Both the position numbers and the translations under genes were made by a program. From Acidipropionibacterium thoenii DSM 20276 (GTDB lineage Bacteria > Actinomycetota > Actinomycetes > Propionibacteriales > Propionibacteriaceae), in assembly GCF_000423445.1 (NCBI RefSeq), contig NZ_KE384019.1, forward strand, positions 149,297 to 213,296: DNA of 64,000 bases, written 5' to 3'. This document shows positions 8,330-17,238 of this stretch, in pieces; position 1 is the stretch's first letter; every line of letters begins with the position of its first letter. The notes under the pieces were generated by a model. That model saw nothing but the letters and a program-made list of their open reading frames with translations, searched no databases and was not told the DNA's origin.

Positions 8330-9799
8330 TCAGTTCCAGGAGCTCGACAGCGGGCGGCCCTCCTCGTAGCCGGAGGGGGACTGCACCCCCACCACGGCCT
8401 TCTCGTGGAACTCCGTCAGATTCGCGGCCCCGGCGTAGGTGCACGAGGAGCGCAGCCCGGAGGTGATGAAGTCCAGCAGGTCCTCGACCCCGGGGCGGTC
8501 GGGATCCAGGTACATCCGCGAGTGCGAGATGCCCTCCTCGAACAGCGCCGCCCGGGCCCTCTCGAAGGCACTGCGCTGCCGGGTACGGTGGCGCACCGCG
8601 CGCGCCGAGGCCATCCCGAAGGACTCCTTGTAGCGGCGTCCGTCATGGTCGGTGAGCATCTCCCCGGTCGACTCATGGGTGCCGGCGAACCAGGACCCGA
8701 TCATCACCGCACCGGCTCCGCCGGCCAGCGCCAGGGCGACATCGCGGGGGTAGCGCACCCCTCCGTCGGCCCAGATCGACCCGCCCACCTCGGCGGCGGC
8801 CTCGGCGCACTCCAGCACTGCGCTGAACTGTGGGCGTCCCACCCCGGTCTGCATCCGGGTGGTGCACATCGCGCCGGGGCCCACCCCGACCTTGACGACA
8901 TCGGCACCGGCATCCAGCAGGTCCAGGGTGCCGCGTCTGGTGACGATGTTGCCGGCCACGATCGGCACCCTGCGGCCGGCCTGGGAGGCGAACTGCTCGC
9001 GTGCCTGCGCTGCGACCCGGATGGCGTTGATCATCTGGTCCTGATGGCCGTGGGCGGTGTCCATCACCAGAACGTCGGATCCCGCATCCAGGGCGTCTCG
9101 AGCGCGACCGGCGACGTCACCATTGATGCCGACCGCCGTGCCGACCATCAGATGTCCCGACGGGTCGACGGCGGGCTGGTAGATCTCGCTGCGCAGCGCA
9201 CCTCGGGAGGTCATGATGCCCACCAGCTTGCCCTCCTCGTCGACCGCCACCGCCACCTTCTGGTGATGGTCGGCAAGGGTGTTGAAGACCTCGTCAGCGG
9301 TGAGCTCCGGGTCGACGATGGTGAGGTCGGTGGTCATCACCTCGTGGACCTGGGCGAACCTGTCGACCCCTTCGGCCTCACTGGGGGAGACCAGCCCGAC
9401 CGGCTTGTCGTGGTCCAACACGATGACGACGCCGTGAGCGCGCTTCTGCAGCAGGCTCATCGCCTCTCCGACGGTGGTGGTGACATCGACCTTGACCGGG
9501 GTGTCGAAGCGCGTGTCGGCCGCCTTGATGCGATTGATGGAGCGAGTCACGAAGGGCGCCGGGATGTCCTGGGGGAGGATCGCGATGCCGCCGCGGCGGG
9601 CGACCGTCTCGGCCATCCGCCGTCCGGAGATTGCGGTCATGTTCGCCACCACGATCGGGGTCGGTATCGCCAGCGCATCGGTGGAGGTGAGGTCGACATT
9701 CATCCGTGAACCCACCGATGACCGGTTGGGGACCATGAAGACGTCGTTGTACGTCAGGTCGTAGCTGGGCTGTTCATTGAGGAAACGCACGGGCCTCAT
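8330..9799 (-). CDS. guaB1: GuaB1-type IMPDH-family protein, probable GMP reductase with CBS domains
   Basis: 489 residues with the IMPDH/GMPR TIM barrel interrupted by two CBS domains (about residues 95-210: [12 protein letters not shown] and [12 protein letters not shown]). The catalytic Cys is in [13 protein letters not shown]. This is the actinobacterial GuaB1 subfamily, paralogous to IMP dehydrogenase GuaB2; mycobacterial work assigns GuaB1 GMP reductase activity (GMP to IMP with NADPH). The start MRPVRFLNE fits the family N-terminus and no clear RBS is seen. It is divergent from the alkyltransferase-like gene. Confidence 0.88.
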   Translation of the reverse strand: MRPVRFLNEQPSYDLTYNDVFMVPNRSSVGSRMNVDLTSTDALAIPTPIVVANMTAISGRRMAETVARRGGIAILPQDIPAPFVTRSINRIKAADTRFDTPVKVDVTTTVGEAMSLLQKRAHGVVIVLDHDKPVGLVSPSEAEGVDRFAQVHEVMTTDLTIVDPELTADEVFNTLADHHQKVAVAVDEEGKLVGIMTSRGALRSEIYQPAVDPSGHLMVGTAVGINGDVAGRARDALDAGSDVLVMDTAHGHQDQMINAIRVAAQAREQFASQAGRRVPIVAGNIVTRRGTLDLLDAGADVVKVGVGPGAMCTTRMQTGVGRPQFSAVLECAEAAAEVGGSIWADGGVRYPRDVALALAGGAGAVMIGSWFAGTHESTGEMLTDHDGRRYKESFGMASARAVRHRTRQRSAFERARAALFEEGISHSRMYLDPDRPGVEDLLDFITSGLRSSCTYAGAANLTEFHEKAVVGVQSPSGYEEGRPLSSSWN

Positions 9800-9896
9800 T
9801 GTCTCATGGCCGACAACTGGCGATGAACAGATCCACCTCACGGCACAACCCGGCACGGCACCATGACACGTCACGATGACACGGCACAATGACGGG

Positions 9897-10268
9897 ATGG
9901 ACGCCGTGAGCCGCCAGGAGCTGGTTGACAGGGTGCTGCTCGCCGCAGACCTGGTGCCCTGGGGGCGCGTGGTGAGCTATGGCGACATCGCCGAACTGGT
10001 GGGCACCTCGCCGCGTCAGGTGGGCCGGGTGATGGCCACCGCCGGTCACGAGGTGTGCTGGTGGCGGGTGGTCAACTCCTCCGGGGCCCTTCCGGAATCC
10101 CTGATGGCGGCCGCTCGGCGTCACTGGCAGGCCGAGGGGATCACGGTCAAGGTCAACGGCCGGGGATGCCGTATCCGCAGCTGTCGAGCCGACCTGGTGA
10201 GCTGGGCGGTCGGCTACCAGCAGGAGCTGATCGACTGCGAGCCGACCGACGGGCTCGAGCAGGGGTGA
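9897..10268 (+). CDS. alkyltransferase-like protein (MGMT DNA-binding domain, no acceptor Cys)
   Basis: 123 residues from the ATG at 9897; an ATG at 9876 would add 7. It is the C-terminal winged-helix domain of O6-alkylguanine transferases (VPWGRVVSYGDIAELVGTSP, then QVGRVM). The methyl-acceptor PCHR motif is replaced by CWWR: the acceptor position is Trp and the Cys sits one place earlier. By analogy with ATL proteins it should bind alkylated guanine and flag it for nucleotide excision repair. CACAAT lies 6 nt before 9897 and supports that start. Confidence 0.82.
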   Translation: MDAVSRQELVDRVLLAADLVPWGRVVSYGDIAELVGTSPRQVGRVMATAGHEVCWWRVVNSSGALPESLMAAARRHWQAEGITVKVNGRGCRIRSCRADLVSWAVGYQQELIDCEPTDGLEQG

Positions 10269-10270
10269 GG

Positions 10271-10303
10271 ACGGGCCCGTCGGATCAGATCCGACGGGCC
10301 CGT
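10271..10303. terminator. bidirectional terminator between atl and qcrB
   Basis: ACGGGCCCGTCGGATC, one base, then its perfect complement: a 16-bp stem between two converging genes. Confidence 0.8.
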
Positions 10304-10323
10304 GGACAGTTGGCCGAGAAGCC

Positions 10324-12048
10324 TCAGTGCGCCGAACCGGCCTTCTCCACCGAGGGCTGCGAGGCCGACTCCGAGGAGTCGAGTTCCGCTGCCCGGTGGC
10401 TCGGCTCGGCCTCCTTCTCGATGTGGATCTCATCTGCGGTCGGCTTGGCCATGTTGGCCCCCAGGAACCAGCGCGAGAGCCGCGCCCGCCGCTTGGAGAT
10501 GCCATTGCCGACCGGGGCCCCGTCGTCGCCGGTGGTGGCCTCCAGCACCGGGAGCTCGCGCTGCTGGGTGAGGGAGTAGGCCTCATCCCGGCTGATCGGG
10601 GCGTGGGCCTCGGTGAACCTGCCGCTCGGGTCCCGCACGATCTCCCCGGAGGGGGAGCCGTGCTCCAGACGCTGGAGATCGGCGCGCTGCAGGCTGATGC
10701 AGGTGCGCTTGGTGATGTGGTAGGCGATCACCGGGGCGGCGAAGACCGCGGCCCGCATGAAGTAGGTCACCGCGTTGAGGCTGACATGGAAATGGGTGGC
10801 AATGATGTCATTGCCACCGGACAGCCAGAACATCGCGTAGCCGGTCATCGCAGCGACACCCAGGGCGGTGCGGGTCGGTACATTGCGCGGCCGGTCGAGG
10901 ATGTGGTGGTAGGAGTTGTCGGCGGTGATCCAGCGCTCCACGAAGGGCCAGGCCACCAGCGAGGTCATCAGAACGCCCATCAGCAGGACGCCGGGGAAGA
11001 AGATGTTCCAGCTCCAGGTGGTGTGGCCGATGTGGGACTCCCAGTTCGGCATGATCCGCACCGCACCCTCGAGCCACCCCATGTACCAGTCGGGCTGGGA
11101 ACCAGCGGTCACCTGGGAGGGGTTGTAGGGGCCGTACTTCCACACCGGGTTGATCTGCATGAAGGCGGCCATCAAGGTGATGACGCCGAAGACCACGAAG
11201 AAGAAGCCACCGGCCTTGGCCATGTAGACCGGGAACAGCGGGTAACCGACGACATTGCGCTCGGTACGCCCGGGGCCCGGGTACTGGGTGTGCTTGTGGT
11301 AGACGACCAGGGACAGATGGGCGGCGATCAGGCCCAGCAGGATGGCCGGCACCAGCAGGATGTGCACCATGTAGAGGCGGGGCACGATGGCAGTTCCGGG
11401 GAACTCGCCGTTGAAGATGAAGAACTCCAGCCAGGTGCCCACCAGCGGGATCGCCCGGATCAGGCCGTCGACGAACCGCAGACCGGTGCCGGACAGCAGG
11501 TCGTCGGGCAGCGAGTAGCCGGCGAAACCCTCGACCATGGCCAGCATGAACAGCCCGACGCCGATCAGCCAGTTCACCTCGCGGGGCTTGCGGAAGGCTC
11601 CGGTGAAGAAGACTCGCAGCATGTGCGCCATCGCGGCCGCCACGAACAGCAGCGCCGCCCAGTGGTGGATCTGGCGCACCAGCAGACCGCCGCGCACATC
11701 GAAGGAGATATCGAGGGTGGAGGCGAAGGCCTCCGACATCGGTACCCCGCGCAACAGCTGGTAGGAGCCCTGGTAGTCGATCTCGGCCATCGAGGGCTTG
11801 AACCACAAGGTGAGGAAGACACCGGTGATCAGCAGCACCACGAAGGAGTACAGCGCGATCTCGCCGAGCAGGAAGGACCAGTGGTCGGGGAAGACCTTGC
11901 GCAGCCCACCACGCGCCACCTTGGCCAGCCCCAGTCGGTCATCGGCCCAGCTGAGGGTGCCGGTGACCGGGTTCTTCGAGGTGGTCTGCTCAGGGGTCCT
12001 GGGCTCGGTGGCGGGTGAGGTCTCGGCAGTGCCGGTGGGACTGGCCAT
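10324..12048 (-). CDS. qcrB: cytochrome bc1 complex cytochrome b subunit
   Basis: 574 residues, with the long C-terminal soluble tail typical of actinobacterial QcrB. The two b-heme His pairs are visible, in IHHWAALLFVAAAMAHML (14 apart) and in VHILLVPAILLGLIAAHL. It oxidises menaquinol in the bcc-aa3 supercomplex. The start overlaps the last base of the qcrA stop (TGATG), so it is translated with qcrA. Operon order is ctaE-qcrC-qcrA-qcrB, and a strong terminator follows. Confidence 0.97.
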   Translation of the reverse strand: MASPTGTAETSPATEPRTPEQTTSKNPVTGTLSWADDRLGLAKVARGGLRKVFPDHWSFLLGEIALYSFVVLLITGVFLTLWFKPSMAEIDYQGSYQLLRGVPMSEAFASTLDISFDVRGGLLVRQIHHWAALLFVAAAMAHMLRVFFTGAFRKPREVNWLIGVGLFMLAMVEGFAGYSLPDDLLSGTGLRFVDGLIRAIPLVGTWLEFFIFNGEFPGTAIVPRLYMVHILLVPAILLGLIAAHLSLVVYHKHTQYPGPGRTERNVVGYPLFPVYMAKAGGFFFVVFGVITLMAAFMQINPVWKYGPYNPSQVTAGSQPDWYMGWLEGAVRIMPNWESHIGHTTWSWNIFFPGVLLMGVLMTSLVAWPFVERWITADNSYHHILDRPRNVPTRTALGVAAMTGYAMFWLSGGNDIIATHFHVSLNAVTYFMRAAVFAAPVIAYHITKRTCISLQRADLQRLEHGSPSGEIVRDPSGRFTEAHAPISRDEAYSLTQQRELPVLEATTGDDGAPVGNGISKRRARLSRWFLGANMAKPTADEIHIEKEAEPSHRAAELDSSESASQPSVEKAGSAH

Positions 12049-13130
12049 CAGTTGTCACCCTTCTTGAAGTCGTGACGGGAATCGCGCTCGAAGTAGCTCG
12101 GCCCCACCGGAACGGTGAAGTCGCTTCGGGCGACCAGGTAGCCCTCCGAGTTGACCGTGATCGGCAACTGGGGCAGGGCCCTGGCCGCGGGTCCGAAGAC
12201 CACCACTCCGGAGTCTCCCAGGTCGAAGGTCGACTGGTGGCAGGGGCACAGCAGATGGTGGGTCTGCTGCTCCCACAGCGAGATGGGGCACCCGACATGG
12301 GTGCAGATCTTGGAGTAGGAGAGGATCCCGCCGACCTGCCAGTCCTTGCGGGAGTCGGGGATCTTGATCGAGTCGGGGTCCATCCTGACGATGATGATCG
12401 AGGACTTGGCCCGCTCCACCTGTCGCTCGGCCCCTTCGAGCTTCTCGAGGTTCTCGGGTTGGGCGTTGACCAGTTCGCCGATCTCCATGTCGGAGGCCTT
12501 GACCGGGGCGAACGTGACGTCGTTGACCAACCGGACCCCCTCGGCCCAGATGGTCCGCTCGATGGTCTCGGCGCGCAGCTTCGAGGTGGGCTTGGGGCCC
12601 AGGTCGGCAAGGCTGACCAGAGCTGGGAGGGCCAGCGCACCCAGTGCGCTGCCCAGCGCCAGCCCGATCATCTTGCGCCGTCCCAGCCTGGACTCCTCGG
12701 CGCCGGTACGCCAGATCTGGCCCACCGCCTTGCGGTCCTCGGGGGAGGAGGCCAGCTCGTGGCGCTCATCGACCGACTCCCGGTCGTCCATCACCTGCTT
12801 GGCCCAGTGAATCGAGGCAAGCCCGATCAACAGGATGGCCAGCCCGGCGGTGCCGCCCAGCGCCAGGTTCATCGCACTGGTGTGCAGTGGGCCGAACCTC
12901 ACTGCGGCGTCACGGGGAATGGCGAAGTAGAAGACCACGAAGGCCACCGCCAGGATCGGCACCAGGCCGTACATGGTCACGATCTGCCGGTACACCCGGC
13001 GCCCGACCTCCGGGTCGGTGTCGGAGTAGCGCTCGACATAGGGCTCCAGGCCGGGGTCCGGGATCGGCCCGGGAGAGCTCGGCACGATCTGGGCGTCGTT
13101 CATCTTGTCGCTGTCCGCCTCGTCACTCAT
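12048..13130 (-). CDS. qcrA: cytochrome bc1 complex Rieske iron-sulfur subunit
   Basis: 360 residues from MSDEADSDKMNDAQ at 13130, which overlaps the qcrC stop (ATGA). There are three membrane helices in the N-terminal half (about 64-82, 93-115 and 162-180), the actinobacterial pattern instead of one. A Rieske domain follows, with both [2Fe-2S] motifs: CTHVGC and CPCHQSTF. The open frame extends upstream but the overlap and the acidic N-terminus fix the start. It passes electrons from menaquinol to QcrC. Confidence 0.96.
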   Translation of the reverse strand: MSDEADSDKMNDAQIVPSSPGPIPDPGLEPYVERYSDTDPEVGRRVYRQIVTMYGLVPILAVAFVVFYFAIPRDAAVRFGPLHTSAMNLALGGTAGLAILLIGLASIHWAKQVMDDRESVDERHELASSPEDRKAVGQIWRTGAEESRLGRRKMIGLALGSALGALALPALVSLADLGPKPTSKLRAETIERTIWAEGVRLVNDVTFAPVKASDMEIGELVNAQPENLEKLEGAERQVERAKSSIIIVRMDPDSIKIPDSRKDWQVGGILSYSKICTHVGCPISLWEQQTHHLLCPCHQSTFDLGDSGVVVFGPAARALPQLPITVNSEGYLVARSDFTVPVGPSYFERDSRHDFKKGDN

Positions 13131-13930
13131 CGCGACCGGGCTCCCTTCCTCGCCAGCCAGATAGCGACCAGCACACATGCACCGATACCGATGACCCAGG
13201 CCCACAACCCCTCGGAGACCGGGCCGAGGCCACCCAGCGCGAACCCGCCGTCGGAGGGCTGGGCATGGGTGGTGTTGAGATACCCGATGATCTCCTTGAC
13301 GTCCTGGTCGGTCATCGTGCCCTTGGCGAAGACCGGCATCTGCTGAGGCCCGGTGCGCATCGCCTCATAGATGTGCTTGCCGGAGGTCTTCATCAGGGAA
13401 GGCGCGTAGGAGCCGTTCGGCAGTGCGCCGCCGCGGCCCTCGATGTTGTGGCAGGCCGAGCAGTTGGTGCGGAACAACTCGCCGCCGCGGGCCAGCTGCT
13501 CGGCGGTCAGACCGGCCGTGGAGTACTGGTCGGAGCTGGGGATCTCGGGACCGGGGGCCAGGCTGGCCACATAGGCGGCCACCTGGGAGATCTCCTCGGA
13601 GGTGAAGTCGGTCGCCTTGGCCGGGGCCTGGGCCTCGGGCCGGGCCATCGGCATCCGGCCGCTTCCCATCTGGAAGTCCACCGATGCGGCCCCGACCCCG
13701 GCCAGGCTGGGAGCCTGACTGGTGCCCTCCCCGTTCATGCCGTGGCAGGAGGAGCAGTTCGTCTCGAAGATGGCCTTGCCGGCCGCCACCTGGCTGGAGA
13801 CGTTGGAATCGGCGCTGCTGGAGGCAGAAGGGCTGATCAGCGCGTAGGCGCTGCCCACCAGGACAAGGGCCAGCAGCAGCAACAGTGGCTTGGCTGCCGG
13901 GTTGCGTCGTCGCGTGGAGAGGAATCTCAC
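13127..13930 (-). CDS. qcrC: cytochrome bc1 complex diheme cytochrome c subunit
   Basis: 267 residues with an N-terminal membrane anchor (residues 15-31), two cytochrome c domains with CSSCH and CSACH heme motifs, and a C-terminal membrane helix (LWAWVIGIGACVLVAIWLA). The diheme QcrC replaces soluble cytochrome c and links the bc1 complex to the CuA site of CtaC. Sixty bases separate it from ctaE. Confidence 0.96.
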   Translation of the reverse strand: MRFLSTRRRNPAAKPLLLLLALVLVGSAYALISPSASSSADSNVSSQVAAGKAIFETNCSSCHGMNGEGTSQAPSLAGVGAASVDFQMGSGRMPMARPEAQAPAKATDFTSEEISQVAAYVASLAPGPEIPSSDQYSTAGLTAEQLARGGELFRTNCSACHNIEGRGGALPNGSYAPSLMKTSGKHIYEAMRTGPQQMPVFAKGTMTDQDVKEIIGYLNTTHAQPSDGGFALGGLGPVSEGLWAWVIGIGACVLVAIWLARKGARSR

Positions 13931-13990
13931 TGGATCGACCTTTCTTGTGTGGCGGGAGGCGCGAAGCGCTGCGCGCTGGAGGGTAGTGGG

Positions 13991-14686
13991 TCAGCCGACG
14001 ATGTAGATGACCGTGAACAGAATGATCCAGATGACGTCGACGAAGTGCCAGTAGTAGGACACCACCATCGCCGTCACCGCCTGCTCGTGGGTGAAGACAC
14101 GTGCCAGGTAGCTGCGGCCGAGGGTGAACAGGAAGGCGATCAGCCCACCGGTGACGTGCAGCGCATGGAAACCGGTGGCCAGGAAGAATGCCGAGAAGTA
14201 GACATTCGAGGAGATGGTGTGACCCTCGGTGATGAGGTTGGCGAACTCCAGGCACTGGCCGGCGATGAAGACCGAGCCCATCACGAAGGTGAGGGTGTAC
14301 CACTCGCGCATACCCCACGAGGTGATCGCTGCCAGGCTGCCCGACCGCCGGACCCGGCCGTGCTCTGCGGCGTGCACGCCCATCTGGCAGGTCACCGAGG
14401 ACAGCACCAGGATGAGGGTGTTCACCGCCGCGTAGGGGACATCCAGGTGGGCCGACTGGGTCTGCCACAGGGTCGGGCTGCCCGCCGGTGCTGCCGCACT
14501 GGTCGTCTCTCGGATCATGAAATAGGCGGCGAACAAAGCGGCGAAGAACATCAGCTCGCTGGCCAGCCATATCCAGACTCCCATCGGGAGTAGATCCGGT
14601 CGGCCGACAGGCGCATGGAGTCGTGAGGGGGCGATCGGGTGGATGGCGCCAGTCGGTCGCTCGGATGTCTGCGATGAAGTGGCCAC
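13991..14686 (-). CDS. ctaE: cytochrome c oxidase subunit III
   Basis: 231 residues from the GTG at 14686, five to seven membrane helices, with [20 protein letters not shown] and [14 protein letters not shown], hallmarks of the COX3 fold. The frame is open 16 codons further up (GTG at 14734), but the -10-like CATAAT 6 nt before 14686 points to the shorter form. It leads the qcrCAB operon, the same order as in mycobacteria, where trpD also sits next door. Confidence 0.95.
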   Translation of the reverse strand: MATSSQTSERPTGAIHPIAPSRLHAPVGRPDLLPMGVWIWLASELMFFAALFAAYFMIRETTSAAAPAGSPTLWQTQSAHLDVPYAAVNTLILVLSSVTCQMGVHAAEHGRVRRSGSLAAITSWGMREWYTLTFVMGSVFIAGQCLEFANLITEGHTISSNVYFSAFFLATGFHALHVTGGLIAFLFTLGRSYLARVFTHEQAVTAMVVSYYWHFVDVIWIILFTVIYIVG

Positions 14687-14692
14687 GGGCTC

Positions 14693-14698
14693 ATTATG
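14693..14698 (-). promoter_or_regulatory. -10-like element of the ctaE-qcrCAB operon
   Basis: CATAAT on the minus strand, 6 nt before the GTG at 14686. ATGACC 17 nt further up matches 4 of 6 of a -35. It would give a leaderless mRNA. Confidence 0.45.
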
Positions 14699-14957
14699 TC
14701 GGCAATCGTCCAATTGGTCATGTATTCGCTCCACGAAAGTCGGGGTCGGCCCTCACGACCGGGCCACCAAGAGCGTGACGTCAGCCGTCAGCTCGGCCCG
14801 GAGGCTGGCTGCTCGAGGCCGACCGGGGGCGATACGATGCCCTTCGGAGGGATCGGAGCTCGACGCCGGTGCCGGACTTCCCCTCCACCGAGCCACGCCC
14901 GGCGGGAGTCGCAGATTTCACCGTCGGCGCACACATCGAGCTTCATAAGGACGAGTC

Positions 14958-15365
14958 ATGAGCGAAGTACAGACGGGCCCGACGCGAACCCTCAAGGTGC
15001 TGGTCTACTCCGACGACCGCCAGGTACGTGAGCAGATCCGGTTGGCTCTGGGCAGCAGGATCGCCGATGATCTGCCCGAGGTCGAGGCGATCGACGTCGC
15101 CACCCAGGCTGCTGCGGTGCACGCGGTCGATGCCGGTGGTTACGACGTCCTGATCGCCGACGGCGAAGCGGTCCCCGCCGGCGGGATGGGACTGTGCCAT
15201 CAGCTCAAGGACGAGGTGGCCGACTGCCCACCCGTCGTCCTGCTCGTCGCCCGCACCGCCGACGCCTGGCTGGCCAGCTGGTCGCGTGCCGATGCGATAT
15301 CCACTCATCCCGTCGACCCGGTAGAGCTGCCCCGGATCGTCGCTGATCTCGTCCGTGCAGTCTGA
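14958..15365 (+). CDS. pseudo-receiver (response-regulator-like) domain protein
   Basis: 135 residues, one CheY-like domain without an output domain. It begins with LKVLVYSDDRQVREQI (the acidic pair of the receiver fold) and has DVLIADGEAVPAG with an Asp at the phosphorylation site. The conserved C-terminal Lys before Pro is replaced: STHPVDP. Phosphorylation signalling is therefore doubtful. AAGGA precedes the ATG. It ends 10 bases before trpD and is very likely co-transcribed with it; it is divergent from ctaE. Confidence 0.72.
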   Translation: MSEVQTGPTRTLKVLVYSDDRQVREQIRLALGSRIADDLPEVEAIDVATQAAAVHAVDAGGYDVLIADGEAVPAGGMGLCHQLKDEVADCPPVVLLVARTADAWLASWSRADAISTHPVDPVELPRIVADLVRAV

Positions 15366-15375
15366 AGGAGACCCC

Positions 15376-16449
15376 ATGCCGACCGACACACCCGTCACAG
15401 CACCTCGGACCTGGCCCGATCTGATCACCAGCCTGATGGCCGGCGATGACATGGATCAGATCACCGCCGCATGGGCGATGGACCAGGTGCTCTCCGGAGA
15501 TCTGACGCCGGTGCAGATCGCAGGGTTCGCGGTGGCGCTGCGGGCCAAGGGTGAGACGGTCGACGAACTCGCCGGACTGGCCGAGGGAATGCTGGGACGG
15601 GCCACTGAGGTCCATCTGGACGGCCACACCGTTGACGTCGTCGGTACCGGTGGAGATCGTGCCAATACCGTCAACATCTCGACGATGGCGGCCATCGTGG
15701 CCTCTGCGGCAGGCGCCAAGGTCGTCAAGCACGGCAACCGTGCCGCCAGTTCCGCCTGCGGTACCGCCGACTGCCTGGAGGCCCTGGGACTGGTGCTGGC
15801 GGTGCCCCCGGCTCGCCAGCAGGAGGTGCTGGATGAGGCGGGCATCGCCTTCCTCTTCGCGCCGGTCTACCACGCCTCACTGCGGTTCGCCGGCCCGGCC
15901 CGCAAGGAGCTCGGAGTCCAGACCACATTCAATCTGCTGGGCCCCCTCACCAACCCGGCACGCCCGGACGCCGATGCGATCGGGATCGCCGATGCCCGGG
16001 TAGCACCTCTGGTGGCCGATGTGCTCACCCGGCGAGGTGCCCAGGGGCTGGTCTTCCACGGCGGTGACGGTCTGGATGAGCTCACCACCACCACCGACTC
16101 GGCGATCTGGCTGTTCTCCGGAGGCCAGCAGGTCCAGACCAGTCTGGACCCGAAGGATCTCGGCCTGCCGCGTGCCGATCCCCAGAGCCTGGTGGGTGGC
16201 GATCCCGAGCACAACGCCCAGGTCGTCCGCGACGTGCTGGGCGGTCAGCCGGGCCCGATCCGCGAGATCGTGCTGCTCAACGCCGCAGCCACCTTGCTGG
16301 CCTTCGATGGCCCGGATCTGGACTCCCCGCTGGTCCCGCAGCTGGCGCGTCAACTGGAACGCGCGGCGCAGGCCATCGACTCCGGCCGGGCCAGCGAGCA
16401 CCTGGCCCACTGGATCGCGACCACCCAGCGGGTGGCACAGGAGTCCTGA
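15376..16449 (+). CDS. trpD: anthranilate phosphoribosyltransferase
   Basis: 357 residues. Transfers phosphoribosyl from PRPP to anthranilate, the second step from chorismate to tryptophan. The PRPP loop GTGGDRANTVNIST and the anthranilate site KHGNRAASSACG are intact. The start is fixed by GAAGGAG 5-6 nt before the ATG at 15376. No other trp gene is in the window, so the pathway is split, as in many actinobacteria. Confidence 0.95.
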   Translation: MPTDTPVTAPRTWPDLITSLMAGDDMDQITAAWAMDQVLSGDLTPVQIAGFAVALRAKGETVDELAGLAEGMLGRATEVHLDGHTVDVVGTGGDRANTVNISTMAAIVASAAGAKVVKHGNRAASSACGTADCLEALGLVLAVPPARQQEVLDEAGIAFLFAPVYHASLRFAGPARKELGVQTTFNLLGPLTNPARPDADAIGIADARVAPLVADVLTRRGAQGLVFHGGDGLDELTTTTDSAIWLFSGGQQVQTSLDPKDLGLPRADPQSLVGGDPEHNAQVVRDVLGGQPGPIREIVLLNAAATLLAFDGPDLDSPLVPQLARQLERAAQAIDSGRASEHLAHWIATTQRVAQES

Positions 16450-16468
16450 GAGCCGGGCCTGCTGGGGT

Positions 16469-16492
16469 CCCGGTGGCGCCCGGACCACCGGG
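16469..16492. terminator. bidirectional terminator after trpD
   Basis: CCCGGTGG-N8-CCACCGGG, a perfect 8-bp stem just before the stop of the converging peptidase gene. Confidence 0.55.
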
Positions 16493-16494
16493 TA

Positions 16495-17238
16495 CTACCG
16501 ACCCGGCCAGCAGCTGACCGCCAGGGCGATCCAGGGGCCCAGCCACAGGGCTGGGCCGTAGGAGAACACCTGCCCCCAGGGTGAGGGCCTGACTCTGCGC
16601 ACCGCCCAGGTGCCGACCGCCAGCAGCACCCCGACCAGGGCGGAGGCCAACAGACCGGTCAGCCAACCACCGGTGCCCAGTACCGCCGAGACCGCTCCGG
16701 CGCCGGCTGCCAGTCTGACGTCCCCGTACCCGATACCGCCGGTCAGCCGCCACATCAACCAGAAGGGCGCGGCTGCGGCCAGGCCCAGTCCTGCCCAGCC
16801 CAGCACCGCCCAGCCGTGGGTGGTCAGCATGGTGGTCGACCGCACCGCTGGACCGGCCAGCACCAGCCAGGCGATCACGGCGATCGCCGACTCGGCGAGG
16901 CACCACCTCCACAGCCGCACCGGCAGGAAGGTGGTGGCCTGATCCACGACCACCAGGGTGAGGACCGGGCCGGCCCATACCCACCACAGAACCCGGCCCG
17001 GTTCAGGAACCGCAGAGCCGGCCGCCCCCGCGGTGACCGCCAGGACGGCTGTCACGGTCACCCTCCGGGCAGTCACCAGATTCCGGTAGCGGGGCTTGAC
17101 GGCGACCACATCGGCGCCGACCTCCCGGGCATCAGGTTCGTCAAGGCGGGGGACCAGCATCACGAGATGCCCCAACGCCAGTACCAGGGCCACCGTCGCA
17201 CCCAGCCCGGCGTGCGGGAGCGACCATGCGGGGTTCAT
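16495..17238 (-). CDS. A24-family prepilin peptidase-like membrane protein
   Basis: 247 residues with about seven membrane helices. The two catalytic Asp of the aspartic prepilin peptidases are present: D99 in VVDQATTFLP and D173 in GGIGYGDVRLA. It lacks the N-terminal methyltransferase domain with its Cys cluster, so it would only cleave, not methylate. No pilin or Tad gene is in the window, so the substrate is unknown. It is translated with the upstream helix-turn-helix gene through an ATGA overlap. Confidence 0.8.
   Translation of the reverse strand: MNPAWSLPHAGLGATVALVLALGHLVMLVPRLDEPDAREVGADVVAVKPRYRNLVTARRVTVTAVLAVTAGAAGSAVPEPGRVLWWVWAGPVLTLVVVDQATTFLPVRLWRWCLAESAIAVIAWLVLAGPAVRSTTMLTTHGWAVLGWAGLGLAAAAPFWLMWRLTGGIGYGDVRLAAGAGAVSAVLGTGGWLTGLLASALVGVLLAVGTWAVRRVRPSPWGQVFSYGPALWLGPWIALAVSCWPGR

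Noticed and set aside
10327-12018. 563-residue open frame on the plus strand opposite qcrB
   Set aside because: Gly/His/Gln/Asp-biased shadow of a certain gene. The same applies to 5271-6983 (minus, opposite ctaD), 12015-13346 and 12644-14593 (plus, opposite qcrA/qcrC/ctaE), and 8240-9709 (plus, opposite guaB1).
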